Assembly: GCA_965214955.1 (NCBI GenBank)
Contig: CBDCCU010000003.1
Location: 185,614-249,613, forward strand
Length of the DNA: 64,000 bases
Source: Aliikangiella sp965214955
GTDB lineage: Bacteria; Pseudomonadota; Gammaproteobacteria; Enterobacterales; Kangiellaceae
Direction of reading: 5' to 3'
Under the pieces are notes generated by a model. It saw nothing but the letters and a program-made list of their open reading frames with translations. It was not told the DNA's origin and searched no databases. A program made the position numbers and the translations under genes. Positions 17,686-26,793 of the stretch are shown in pieces (position 1 is the first letter of the stretch; every line of letters begins with the position of its first letter).

Positions 17686-18324
17686 TTAATTACTCGACTG
17701 GTGTGGTGGCAAGCCCGAATGAAACCTAAAAACATTATCTGGTGTATTAATCAACTCGGCCTCTTTGGTTAAAAATAGCTCAAGTCGCTCATTAATATCC
17801 TTTACCGAATAACGCTTTGCTAAATCTAAATAATCTTCATAATGCCGCGATTCAGACTTTAATAAATAACGATAATACTTAGCAAGCTCAATATCACCAG
17901 CCTTTTCTAATAACGGTGCTAAACTTGCAAATCTTTCGCACGATCTCGCCTCAATAATGGCGCCAATAATACAAAAATCGACTAACTTATCTGGCTCATT
18001 ATCTCTAGCCAACTTACGTAAACTACCCGCATAGCGAGAAGGAGACAAAATAGTATATTCAATTCCTCTTTTCACAATGAATTCAAATACTTGCTCAAAG
18101 TGTAAAACCTCTTCCCTAGCTAATTGCGACATTTTAATTTGCAGTTCAGTTCGCTCTGAATACTTAAACATTAAACTCAAAGCCGTAGATGCGGCTTTTT
18201 TTTCGCACTTAGCATGATCAATAAGCAATATATCAATCCGCGAAATAGCATAGTCTAACCATGCTTTCGGTGTATCGCACCTAAGAAACTGTCTAATATG
18301 AGAAATATCGGTTGTCATAAACAA
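17686..18324 (-). CDS. miaE: tRNA-(ms2io6A) hydroxylase
   Basis: A 212-residue diiron monooxygenase that hydroxylates 2-methylthio-isopentenyl-adenosine at tRNA position 37. Ferritin-like helices carry the iron ligands, seen as AREEVLHFEQV and ESRHYEDYLDLA, with a further IEARSCERF motif. Length matches the family. It stands alone, with the plus-strand gene at 18460 divergent from it. Confidence 0.92.
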   Translation of the reverse strand: MFMTTDISHIRQFLRCDTPKAWLDYAISRIDILLIDHAKCEKKAASTALSLMFKYSERTELQIKMSQLAREEVLHFEQVFEFIVKRGIEYTILSPSRYAGSLRKLARDNEPDKLVDFCIIGAIIEARSCERFASLAPLLEKAGDIELAKYYRYLLKSESRHYEDYLDLAKRYSVKDINERLELFLTKEAELINTPDNVFRFHSGLPPHQSSN

Positions 18325-18459
18325 CTTACCAATAGCAAAACGCGCAATTATAGGGGATAAAGCCTAACAATTCGAGCTTTTAAAGTTATTAATTGCAGTC
18401 TTTACTTAAGCAGGTAAACCACTAGAATAAGCAACAAAATAAATCACATTAAAAGTCTT

Positions 18460-19497
18460 ATGGAAAACATCTCTAACGCTCAAATACTACAAGCAAGCTT
18501 AAGCGCTTCATGGGAAAACTACTATCAAACCTTAAGCCAATTAAGCAAAGGCTATCAGCTTCCTAACTGCCTTAAATTACTGAACGCCGCCGATGAAATA
18601 CTAAACCAAGGCAAAGACTTAACCACTACAACCGTCCAAGAAAGAAACCTAATAGCAGGTGTTAGCGATAACCAATTAACTAAAAGCCTTCAATTTGATC
18701 ATCAACTGCTTGGTGATATGACCAGCTATGCCAGCTTTAAAAAAGTGATTAAAGCCGATGCAGAAGGCTTTGCCAAAGTAATGAAAGTTATTCCAAGTAA
18801 CGGTGCGATAGATGGCTGGCACTTTATGCAGTTTATTGATACTTATCAACAATGGTTTGCCGCTAACGGGTTCAAACAAAGTCCTTTATACCCAGCAACA
18901 AGACTCTTAAGTTTAAAACGCCCCGATCAATTTGTTTGCTTAAATGAACACAGCCAGTCAAAGTTGTGTGATGCACTTGATATTAAGCCGCTAAAAAAAC
19001 AAGAGTTTCAACGATACTGGGACAACATTATTACCCCTATTCAAAAAGCCAAATGGTTTGATAGCTTCCTGCCAATGGAAGCCGCTGAACAACCATTGCA
19101 TCGAGTAAGGTTTGCCATGTTAGAGCGATTACTTGCCACACCATTAAACGAGTTAGAGCTTGCGCAAATAGCCACACCAGCAATAGCACATCAACCTCAA
19201 GAAGCCAATAAAACTAATGCCGAGCCAGTTAAAGCGAATTTAACTCAATCGTCACTCATTCAGCCTGTAAAAGACACCAATAGAAAATCCGTGCATAAAC
19301 AACCAAAAAAACTGGTTATGGAGCAAAGACAAACCGTAAAAGGCAACCTAAACGCCGCAACCAAGCTAATGTCACAATACTACTTTGCCAATAAAGCAAA
19401 ATACAGCTCAGTTAATTTATCTCAATTTAGACAAGAAATTATTGAGCGACTGATTCAAGGTGAATCGGTTGAAGCGGTTTTTGATAGTTATTTATAG
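18460..19497 (+). CDS. hypothetical protein, helical, 345 residues
   Basis: I do not recognise this family. The frame is well formed from ATG, without signal peptide or membrane helix, so a cytoplasmic protein is likely. Residues 1-225 look like one compact helical and mixed domain (with DGWHFMQFIDTYQQWF and YPATRLLSLKRPDQFVCLN). A polar Gln/Asn/Lys linker follows, and a helical C-terminus of about 55 residues (LNAATKLMSQYYFANKAKY, FRQEIIERLIQGE). The RLLSLKRPDQFVCLNE segment recalls restriction-associated helical domains, but not closely enough to name one. Divergent from miaE. Confidence 0.7.
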   Translation: MENISNAQILQASLSASWENYYQTLSQLSKGYQLPNCLKLLNAADEILNQGKDLTTTTVQERNLIAGVSDNQLTKSLQFDHQLLGDMTSYASFKKVIKADAEGFAKVMKVIPSNGAIDGWHFMQFIDTYQQWFAANGFKQSPLYPATRLLSLKRPDQFVCLNEHSQSKLCDALDIKPLKKQEFQRYWDNIITPIQKAKWFDSFLPMEAAEQPLHRVRFAMLERLLATPLNELELAQIATPAIAHQPQEANKTNAEPVKANLTQSSLIQPVKDTNRKSVHKQPKKLVMEQRQTVKGNLNAATKLMSQYYFANKAKYSSVNLSQFRQEIIERLIQGESVEAVFDSYL

Positions 19498-19665
19498 TAA
19501 AACGCACAAAATTTCTTATTCTTGGTGAATGGTAATTGACGTATTACACCTAAAAGTTGGTTGGCAATGCAAAATAATTATGATCTTTAGCGTGCTAAAC
19601 AACAAATTAACTTAAGCAAAAATTGAATTAATGTGTCAAAGGATTTAATTTTGCAAATTACTTTG

Positions 19666-19704
19666 GCTTTATGTTTTTACTAAATAGAATCACTGTTATG
19701 CATC
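19666..19704 (+). repeat. 39-bp dispersed repeat, copy 1
   Basis: This stretch, ending at ATGCATC, matches 26735-26773 with 36 of 39 identical positions. Here it forms the leader and first codons of the lipoprotein gene at 19698. At the other copy it lies in front of the SIR2-domain gene. It therefore looks like a duplicated promoter/leader segment. Confidence 0.75.
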
Positions 19705-20165
19705 CAAATTTACTAAAAGTATTCATCGTATTAATTTTTCTTTCAGGTTGCGCTGAGCGAGCAATTGATATTACTGATAACGAAGGAAAAATAGTAGGCG
19801 GTTGTAAAGCTGGTTATAACTGGCATTTATATGGCCTTCAAGATTCAATTGATTATATGCTCTATGAATGTGCAAAAGAATCAATAGCAAAAGGCTTAAA
19901 AATATCAGATGAAAGACTACTTACTCTTGACTTTACATTGCCACAACCACCAAACGGTAAGTTATGGAATAAAAAATTAGCGATGCAACACTTTCATAAG
20001 GGAAAAATAACAGAAAGACAATTGGGTTATATTCTTGCCGCTATAGAATATAAATACCAGAAGACCAAATGGTTAGCAGAAGATAATTTAGCTAACGGCA
20101 AGCTCACTCAGATTGAATTTAAAGAAATAATTAAAAAGGCTAAATTTAAATGGCTTGGCGAATAA
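19698..20165 (+). CDS. hypothetical lipoprotein
   Basis: 155 residues from the ATG at 19698, which gives a clean lipoprotein signal (VFIVLIFLSGC); the earlier in-frame ATG at 19671 would put charged residues in front of it. The mature part is Lys/Leu rich and helical (LSGC then AERAIDITDNEGKIVGG). No known domain recognised. Its leader is the 39-bp sequence repeated near 26.75 kb. A GGGGACAGCC-type sequence follows near 20200, like the REP-transposon ends at 31.8 kb. Confidence 0.6.
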   Translation: MHPNLLKVFIVLIFLSGCAERAIDITDNEGKIVGGCKAGYNWHLYGLQDSIDYMLYECAKESIAKGLKISDERLLTLDFTLPQPPNGKLWNKKLAMQHFHKGKITERQLGYILAAIEYKYQKTKWLAEDNLANGKLTQIEFKEIIKKAKFKWLGE

Positions 20166-20260
20166 AAAATATAAAACTGATTCTGTATTTTTGGGTGACC
20201 AGTTTTTGGGGACAGCCATATAAAAAAACACCACCATTCAACTCACTTTCCATTTTCAAA

Positions 20261-21859
20261 TCATAACTTAAGCAATCTTTGATAAAACTCTTCTGCTTCC
20301 TGATTTCCTAAGTCAGCTGAACGCTTTGCATCATTTAATGCCGCATTAATATTATGTTGATGATAATAAGTTCCAGCTCGCTCTAAAAAAGCTCTACTAT
20401 CATTCGGCATTAGTCTAATATATTTATTCCAAAATATAATTATTTCATCAAGCTTACTTTGCTTAAATAAAACAAAGTCTAGCAACCGATAATATTCAAA
20501 CTCTGTAGGATTTAATTCAATGGCTTTTTTTAAATCTATAGCCGCAACATTTAATTTTTTATCTGCGATTAGCAACTTTGCTTTTTTATAATATAGATAA
20601 TCATTATTGGGGCTTTGGTTTAAATTCGATATCACTTTTTTAAGCGCAACTTCATTGCCCTCTTTACTCTTTTTAATAATACCTGGTATTTTTATTTGAG
20701 AAGTAATCTTCTTAAAACGCGCCTTTACTCTGCTATCAGTTGGATCGAGCTTATAAGCCCGCTCTATGTTAAACAATGAACCATTAAATTTGTTTAGTTT
20801 TGAGTAGGTACGTGAACGCCAGTAATAATAATCAGCATCTTCATCATCTAATTCAACTGCCTTATTAAAATCATTTAATGCTTTTTTATATTGCTTCATT
20901 CGGTAATAGTTTTTACCACGACTAAAATACACTTCGTGATTATCACCATAAGTTAATGACTCATTAAAAAATTTTTCAGCTAATGCATATTTATCATTCG
21001 AATAGGCATTAATACCTAAAACTAATCTTGGGTATCCTTCTAAAAGTTTTAGTTTATTATTAAGTCCAACAAATGGTTGAGAGGTACGCGAAAACTCACG
21101 CATTTTTTCAATGCTTCCTCCCCACCTAGGGTAAAGATTACCCATGTAAAATTTTCTCACAATATAAGACGAAGAATTATAACTAAGCGCCTTTTGCAAA
21201 ATATCATGTGCTTTTTCATCATCACCAGCAGCTTTTTCCATACTAATTAGCAAGCAATAAGGAACCATAGATTTTGGATTTAGAGCAAGCACTTTTGCCA
21301 AGTCGGCTTTAGCTTTTGCAAAGTACTTATTCATTGCATTAAATTGGCTTGCCGTTGTATTTTTTGACCAATCTGTACCACGCATTTTCCAACCTAGTAA
21401 ATGATAGAATTGAGCACGGGCTAAATAGGGTTGGTAGCTATTGGGAGAAATTTGTATCCACTCCTTAAATTTAGCTAAATGACTAACATTATTAAGACCA
21501 AAAGCATTGTAAGCGCTAAGCAGCTTATTTTCTTTAGATAGGTCATTTACAGCCTGCTTCTGTAGATTATCTAAAATAGCAGAAACCGTTAAAAACTCAC
21601 TCTTTATAAAAAGCTCTCTAATTTCAATTAATCCCTCTTCAACGGCTGTTGTATTATCCGAAGAAAGTTGTTTTTTAATCAGGCTCTTATTAGTTTTTAA
21701 TACAACTGTATTGTCTGAATTTTCAGGAGGCTTGTCACTAAAATGAGTTTTACCATTTTCATCAACCCATTTATAAATTTTAGCTTGAGCAATAGAGGAG
21801 ATAGCTAACAAAAAACTCAATAAGACAATGTACTGTATGTTCAATCCTTTCTTCCACAT
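20261..21859 (-). CDS. exported DUF4124 and TPR-repeat protein
   Basis: 532 residues: signal peptide to about residue 26, then a DUF4124-type segment (IYKWVDENGKTHFSDKPP), a helical middle and at least five tetratricopeptide repeats between about 275 and 520 (for example VYFSRGKNYYRMKQYKKAL and YYYWRSRTYSKLNKFNGSL). DUF4124 is a small envelope domain; TPRs mediate protein contacts. It probably acts in the periplasm. No partner gene is visible beside it. Confidence 0.75.
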   Translation of the reverse strand: MWKKGLNIQYIVLLSFLLAISSIAQAKIYKWVDENGKTHFSDKPPENSDNTVVLKTNKSLIKKQLSSDNTTAVEEGLIEIRELFIKSEFLTVSAILDNLQKQAVNDLSKENKLLSAYNAFGLNNVSHLAKFKEWIQISPNSYQPYLARAQFYHLLGWKMRGTDWSKNTTASQFNAMNKYFAKAKADLAKVLALNPKSMVPYCLLISMEKAAGDDEKAHDILQKALSYNSSSYIVRKFYMGNLYPRWGGSIEKMREFSRTSQPFVGLNNKLKLLEGYPRLVLGINAYSNDKYALAEKFFNESLTYGDNHEVYFSRGKNYYRMKQYKKALNDFNKAVELDDEDADYYYWRSRTYSKLNKFNGSLFNIERAYKLDPTDSRVKARFKKITSQIKIPGIIKKSKEGNEVALKKVISNLNQSPNNDYLYYKKAKLLIADKKLNVAAIDLKKAIELNPTEFEYYRLLDFVLFKQSKLDEIIIFWNKYIRLMPNDSRAFLERAGTYYHQHNINAALNDAKRSADLGNQEAEEFYQRLLKL

Positions 21860-22148
21860 AAAAAATCCTTATATCGACTAATCGCATTAACTTACTTTAA
21901 CATGCAAAATTAATACTACAACTCAATTTAAACATTATCAAAACCAATATTGCAAACAGTTTAAAAGAGCACTCCTTAGAAACTGTTTAATCCCTAATAA
22001 AAATGACCTTAAAACTGTAAGAGGTTTGGGATGTTTTGAAATAGAATTCAGGAATCGAAATCAATATCAAATACTCTAACACTATTGATTTTTAATCAGT
22101 GTAAAATCAAGAGCACAGCAAGTATTTTTTTACGACTGCACTGCCTTG

Positions 22149-22751
22149 TTAGTGTGTTTTTGAAAAATTATAAGAAACATTGTCATCACATATCTGGATA
22201 TAGTTTTGCTGGATGAGAGAGCTTACAACCTCTTGCATTTCATCATTATCAAGTTTCTTAGTAAAAAGCGTGTTGATAGTATTTTTTAAGGTCTTTACTT
22301 TTCTTGGTCTCGACTGACCTCGACTAATTAAATTAGTAATAACCGTATTTATTTTTTCATCAGTGGTCGAATTACCTGAAGCTCTCAAAATTGGGATTTC
22401 AGCTAAGTTAGTTAATCGTTGTACTTTTACCCCCTTTAATTTCAAATGAGAAATCAATGGATCAAAGCCTTTGTCTTTTGAAATAACGTAGAAAGAAGCA
22501 CTTGGTGTCTTTGCGGCTAATTCGCCAATATAAAACGAAATATGAAAATCTAATGCATTTGAGCCGTTCCCAGAAATTTTGACATATTCTGCATTATGCC
22601 CCATAGATTGCATAGAAGACGCCAAGTCAAAAGACACCTTTGTTTGATTGGCACCAACGAAAACAAAAATTTTAAATGGATGCTTTAAAAACAACTCTAA
22701 ATTTTTAGGCTGGACATTTTCAAAATCGATTAGTACATAGTTTATTTCCAT
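22149..22751 (-). CDS. NYN/PIN-like ribonuclease domain protein
   Basis: 200 residues. The N-terminal 120 residues have the PIN-like acidic signature: VLIDFENVQ (D9), a central NALDFHISFYIGELA with an acidic residue, and VISKDKGFDPLI with aspartates near residue 93. These match NYN-type PIN domains, which are metal-dependent RNases. The C-terminal 80 residues are helical and could bind RNA or DNA. No antitoxin-like gene is next to it, so it is not an obvious toxin-antitoxin pair. Confidence 0.75.
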   Translation of the reverse strand: MEINYVLIDFENVQPKNLELFLKHPFKIFVFVGANQTKVSFDLASSMQSMGHNAEYVKISGNGSNALDFHISFYIGELAAKTPSASFYVISKDKGFDPLISHLKLKGVKVQRLTNLAEIPILRASGNSTTDEKINTVITNLISRGQSRPRKVKTLKNTINTLFTKKLDNDEMQEVVSSLIQQNYIQICDDNVSYNFSKTH

Positions 22752-22996
22752 ATTTATCTTTTTTTGGAACAGGCATATTAAGAAACAATACCACTCAATT
22801 TACCTCAATCTCAATAATGTTTTTTAATCTTGAAGACTTCTTGTATATTACTGGAGTTAGTTAAAATTTAATTGCTTATTTCTTGAATTCCACGTAAAAA
22901 TCATTCTCAGCCTAACTAATTAAATTGATTTTGTTTTATGTAATGGTGGAGTGTAGAAGCCGCATTCATACGACTTTAGAATTAAACCTTAAAGAT

Positions 22997-23962
22997 TTAC
23001 GGTTTAACGCTAGTTCTAAAATATGCAGTCTCACCAATATAATCTACGATAATGTCAAAATATTGAAGTCCTGATCCTCCCAATGCACCATCAATTTTTT
23101 CATCCATCATAGATGACATGTACTCATAGAAGCTATGGTCTGCCCTTCTTGTAAACCAGACAGGACCTACATTTTGTTCTGCAATATTAATAATAGGAAC
23201 TTGAATCAAAGGCTCCCCCGTACCTTCCTCTCCACTATTGAGAACTAACCAATTTGGATTTTTTGACCGCCATTCATCAAATACGCTAGCTGCAATAAAA
23301 GAAGTTCCAATGTATTTGCTTGAACTATTAATTTGCTCCATTGCAACCTCAGTTAATGATGAAGTGGCACCTGTATCAAATAGCATTTGAAGTTTACGAC
23401 CTGCAACTTCAATTTCTATTCTAGGGAACGCAGTTGTATAGTTATTATCAGAGTCTTTTTGAAATCCAAGATTCAGCTTTTTTAAGCCACTTAGCTTAAC
23501 TTCCTTTAAAGATTCAAGAACTGACATCGTTTGAGTCAAATAATTAAATCTAATGATTTTCTCAGCGTGCCATCTGCCTCCGAGAAATCCATCAACATTA
23601 CCTCCGATGGAAAGCTTCTCCTTAGGTACTATAAATAAATTCCCTTCCATAAAGTTATTGATACCACCTAATGGGATTGTCGAATTTTCTTGAAATTTGG
23701 GCATTCTAGTAAGAACAAACTGTTCGCCATCAGCTGTTTTTGTGATTTCAGGCCAGTCGTATTGCTGATGCAACTCTTGGGATATTGCATTCCACCCACC
23801 TCCCGTATCAGTATAAAATCTTATTGTTTTTCCATCCGAAAGTTTAGGAACTAATATGATTCTATTACTCTCAAATTCTGTAGGGAGTATCTGTTCTGCT
23901 GCGACAATAAAAGAAGCCAGATATGCTAAAATTATTAAAGATAAAACTTTTATAGGTTTCAT
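22997..23962 (-). CDS. exported retropepsin-like aspartic protease
   Basis: 321 residues with a signal peptide (to about IVAA). Two DTG motifs are present, at 52-54 (FYTDTGGGW) and 196-198 (MLFDTGATS), each followed by beta-rich sequence. This is the two-lobed arrangement of pepsin-like enzymes, though each lobe resembles a retropepsin-like half. Retained aspartates suggest activity. Export and small size point to a periplasmic protease; substrate unknown. It stands alone just upstream of the IS110 element. Confidence 0.7.
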   Translation of the reverse strand: MKPIKVLSLIILAYLASFIVAAEQILPTEFESNRIILVPKLSDGKTIRFYTDTGGGWNAISQELHQQYDWPEITKTADGEQFVLTRMPKFQENSTIPLGGINNFMEGNLFIVPKEKLSIGGNVDGFLGGRWHAEKIIRFNYLTQTMSVLESLKEVKLSGLKKLNLGFQKDSDNNYTTAFPRIEIEVAGRKLQMLFDTGATSSLTEVAMEQINSSSKYIGTSFIAASVFDEWRSKNPNWLVLNSGEEGTGEPLIQVPIINIAEQNVGPVWFTRRADHSFYEYMSSMMDEKIDGALGGSGLQYFDIIVDYIGETAYFRTSVKP

Positions 23963-24278
23963 TGCTTATCCATAATTTAAATTCTAATTACATAGAACTT
24001 ATTTCTACAACTAAATTTGTGAAATTTTAGAGACAAAAACAATACCATTCAATTCACATCAATCTCAACAACAGTTTTTTATTCTTAATGGTTGGCTATG
24101 CGCTTTTTGTTTTAATTACTATTTAAGTGTAAAGTTCTTGAACTCCACACACTAGCTATTCACAGCCTATCTGATTGATCCTTTCTTGGGTGCTTGAGAT
24201 GGTCACTCCCAATAGGCATCGCAATGTGCCAATATTGAAAGAGTAATCAAGCAAATTCAATAATCAGGAGTGACCAAA

Positions 24279-25304
24279 ATGAAATGTACCTTAGTTAGTA
24301 TCGATTTAGCAAAAAATATTTTTCAGGTTTGCGCCTTTAATAGCGAGAGAAATGTTATTTTTAATAAAAAAGTTAAGCGCTCAAATTTGGTTTATCAACT
24401 CAGTCAAATTGAGCCTACTCGGGTTGTTATGGAAGCCTGTTATAGCTCTAATCCATGGGGAAGAAGAATTGAAAAGCTTGGACATAAAGTTGAGCTTATT
24501 CCTCCCTTTATTGTTAAACCTTTTTTGATTGGAAATAAGAATGATCATAACGACGCAGTTGCTATTGGAGAAGCGGCATTTAGACCCAAAATAAGATTTG
24601 TTAGTCTTAAAAGTGTAGAGCAACAAGATATTCAGTCGTTGCATAAAGTTAAAGAGCTGCTTAACAAATCAAAGCGCGCCATGGTTAATCAACTGAGAGG
24701 ATTGCTTGCAGAATATGGCTTAGTTTTTCCTAAAACTATTCCAGCATTACTGCAATCAGTTCCAGATGAATTAGAGAATCCAGACAATGAATTAACCCCT
24801 GTTAGCCGAAGTTTTATTAAGCGTTTGTATGACAATGTAAAAGACTTAAGTAAACAATCAGAAGAAGTGGCTTTGGCGTTAAATCAATTAGTTCAGAGCA
24901 AAGAAGAATATCAAAGGTTGATCACCATACCTGGTATTGGCCCAGTCATTTCAGCAGCGATATTAGGTGCTGTTTCTGATCCGAGAAACTTTAAAAATGG
25001 ACGACAATTTGCGGCATGGATTGGTCTAACACCTTCACTCTATGCTAGCGGTGAAACTAGCCGCCTAGGAAAAATCACTAAGCGAGGCAACAAAACGTTA
25101 CGTTTACTACTTATTCACGGTGCCAGGACGGTGCTGAATTGGTGTGGTAAAAAAGATGATCGGTTAAGTCGCTGGTTGAAAGCCTTAAAAAAGCGGATGC
25201 ATGCTTGCAAAGTTGTGGTTGCACTAGCCAATAAGCTGGCTCGAATAGTTTGGGGTGTGTTAGCTAAAAAGCAAAATTTTGATTTAAAGCTTGCGTGTGC
25301 TTAG
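24279..25304 (+). CDS. IS110 family transposase (DEDD recombinase)
   Basis: About 342 residues. N-terminal RuvC-like DEDD domain (SIDLAKNIFQVCAFN; later KNDHNDAVAIGEA) and C-terminal transposase-20 domain with ITIPGIGPVISAAILGA, FAAWIGLTPSLYASGE and GKITKRGNKTLR. It appears intact. The ATG at 24279 is well placed behind AGGAGTGACC; an ATG 9 bp upstream is the alternative. It catalyses RNA-guided excision and insertion of its element. Confidence 0.9.
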   Translation: MKCTLVSIDLAKNIFQVCAFNSERNVIFNKKVKRSNLVYQLSQIEPTRVVMEACYSSNPWGRRIEKLGHKVELIPPFIVKPFLIGNKNDHNDAVAIGEAAFRPKIRFVSLKSVEQQDIQSLHKVKELLNKSKRAMVNQLRGLLAEYGLVFPKTIPALLQSVPDELENPDNELTPVSRSFIKRLYDNVKDLSKQSEEVALALNQLVQSKEEYQRLITIPGIGPVISAAILGAVSDPRNFKNGRQFAAWIGLTPSLYASGETSRLGKITKRGNKTLRLLLIHGARTVLNWCGKKDDRLSRWLKALKKRMHACKVVVALANKLARIVWGVLAKKQNFDLKLACA

Positions 25305-25384
25305 GGCAAAGGTAATAAAAATGATTCAACCCATTAATCGGCATAAAGGAAATTAATTTAAAAGTTAAACGGTCATTAGCACTG

Positions 25385-25520
25385 ATGAGTTAAACGACTC
25401 GTCTTATTTGGAACCTCAGCAGGACAGCTGCCATAATAGGCATTTTGGGTGCAAAGGCAAATAAGACTTCTTTTGGAGCTCAAGAAGGCGCGGCAGTTAC
25501 CAATATAAAAAACTGCCACA
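25385..25520 (+). ncRNA. candidate bridge/seek RNA of the IS110 element
   Basis: The 3' non-coding part of the element has clear secondary structure. GTCTTATTTG (25401-25410) and CAAATAAGAC (25458-25467) form a perfect 10-bp stem enclosing a 47-nt internal region with CAGC/GCTG pairing. A CTTCTT/AAGAAG hairpin follows (about 25466-25487), then GGCAGTT/AACTGCC (25492-25498 and 25511-25517). IS1111-type recombinases use an RNA from this position to choose donor and target. Boundaries and loop-guide assignments are inference. Confidence 0.6.
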
Positions 25521-25831
25521 AAGACGCCGGATATATGTCATAAAACCGTTATTTTTTCAGCGCTAAATCGAGAAGTTTTAAAATTAATTAACATGATGAA
25601 TTGACGAAAAAACAGAATTAAAAACTCTATACTATTGATTTAGAGGGAGTGACCATATATGTCCCAAAGAAATCCCAAAGTTTTTACCTGAGAATTCATC
25701 TTCTCCGCATAAAAAAGTCCGACGAACACAGCGGGATATACAGTGATAATAAGGAGTTGAGTCTAAGTCGATGATGCTTTGGCGTGCGCGGGTCATTTGA
25801 AATCCTTTTCAGTGATGGAGTTAATTTAAAC

Positions 25832-26071
25832 CTAGTTATATGAGTAGCTTTTGTCAAGTTTTTTGTTTGGGTGTCCCAAAGAAATCTGCGCACAAAGCTT
25901 ATCTACATCAATCTTTTTTAAGTCGTTTTTTTCATCCTCAGTCATTTCAGACTGCAAATTTTCAACCGCATTTAAACGGCTTTTCGCCACCGCAGGATTA
26001 AGGAGTCCTTCGATAGTAGACTGGCGTAAAAAGTTAACCAGCATGCTAAGTTGATAGTCTTCTGATGACAT
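25832..26071 (-). CDS. hypothetical 79-residue protein
   Basis: The frame starting at ATG (MSSEDYQLSMLVNFLRQ) gives a compact acidic and helical protein ending LDKSYSYN. Longer readings from upstream alternative starts overlap the opposite-strand frame at 26157 and look spurious. No domain recognised. A 14-nt sequence within its 3' part (GTCCCAAAGAAATC on the plus strand, 25873-25886) recurs at 25661-25674 just outside the IS110 element, so some duplication preceded or accompanied that insertion. Reality of the gene is moderately likely. Confidence 0.45.
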   Translation of the reverse strand: MSSEDYQLSMLVNFLRQSTIEGLLNPAVAKSRLNAVENLQSEMTEDEKNDLKKIDVDKLCAQISLGHPNKKLDKSYSYN

Positions 26072-26156
26072 AAGAGTCTCTAAGTTGTTTGCTTTATAAG
26101 GTATATGAAGAATAATACCCTGATAATTTGATAATACCAATATTGACCTAACCCTT

Positions 26157-26438
26157 TTGTTTGGATGCTCTGATCCTTTCGACGATATACCTGAAAACAA
26201 TGCAGTCATTGCAAAACAAAAAGCCCTGTTAAAAAGGCTCAGCCAAATGGACAAAACCAGTCCTGTTGATAAAGGCAACGCCTATGTTAAATCTACGTTA
26301 AAAGGTAGACGTTTATATGAAAAAATTGGATTTCAAGTCTCAACCAATAACCATTCTAAAAACTGGTTTCTTGCCCCTGCATTAATGTTTATTTTGGGTG
26401 GGTTAGCTTGTTTTTATATTAGTCGGCGTTGGAATTGA
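26157..26438 (+). pseudogene. probable remnant of a tail-anchored protein
   Basis: An open frame of 93 codons with a TTG as its only plausible start and no ribosome binding site. The protein is polar and helical, then ends in one strong hydrophobic helix (FLAPALMFILGGLACFYI) followed by SRRWN, as in tail-anchored membrane proteins. The weak start and the absence of upstream sequence suggest the 3' part of a longer gene whose 5' end was lost. The alternative is a small real gene with a TTG start. Confidence 0.4.
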
Positions 26439-26766
26439 ATAATTATTTAGTTAAAAAATAAGCATTATTGTAGGTAGTATTTAATTCCTTAAAGTTTTCA
26501 GTAATGCTTGTTAGGAATAAGCGACTTTACGTCCTGATCCTTGAAATTGGTTTTATTAGGTTGGATAGGTTGCTAAACTTAGTCTAAGCTATTGATAGTA
26601 ATCGTTATTTTAAAGCACAGATAAATTGACTTTATTCACAAAAAACATAAAGCCAATTCAGGTAGAATATAGAAATTAAAATAACCTATTGATAAATAAA
26701 AGTATTTAAGTAATCCAAATTTTTTTACTGGTTAGCTTTATGTTTTTGCTGAATAGAATTACTGTT
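26439..26766. other. intergenic region before the SIR2 gene
   Basis: About 330 bp with no gene seen. It is AT-rich and ends in copy 2 of the 39-bp repeat (26735-26773). No attI-like site or integrase gene is recognisable here. Confidence 0.5.
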
Positions 26767-26773
26767 ATGCATC
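26735..26773 (+). repeat. 39-bp dispersed repeat, copy 2
   Basis: Matches 19666-19704 at 36 of 39 positions, including the ATGCATC at its end. In copy 1 that ATG starts a lipoprotein gene; here it starts an eight-residue frame that ends directly against the SIR2 start codon. Confidence 0.75.
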
Positions 26774-26793
26774 TTGGAGTTTCAATCAGTTAA
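26767..26793 (+). CDS. short leader frame abutting the SIR2 gene
   Basis: MHLGVSIS followed by TAA, with the SIR2 ATG immediately after the stop. The ATG is the one conserved in the 39-bp repeat. Abutting stop and start codons allow translational coupling, as known for short frames in front of integron cassettes. Whether it is translated is inference. Confidence 0.35.
   Translation: MHLGVSIS

Larger units (their letters stand above)
24199..25656 (+). mobile_element. IS110 family element, IS1111-type
   Basis: Bounded by a perfect 12-bp inverted repeat, ATGGTCACTCCC at 24199-24210 and GGGAGTGACCAT at 25645-25656. A third partial copy (AGGAGTGACCA) precedes the transposase start. The true ends are probably a few bases outside these repeats, as is usual for the IS1111 group. 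Only about 60 bp separates the left repeat from the gene, but about 340 bp of non-coding DNA follows it, again the IS1111 layout, where the guide RNA lies downstream. The family makes no target duplication. Confidence 0.8.

Noticed and set aside
22149..22751. The NYN/PIN protein as a toxin of a toxin-antitoxin pair
   Set aside because: No small antitoxin-like frame lies next to it and it carries its own C-terminal domain.
25696..25893. A 65-codon frame right of the IS110 element
   Set aside because: It overlaps the better 79-residue frame on the same strand, has basic low-information sequence and no plausible ribosome binding site.
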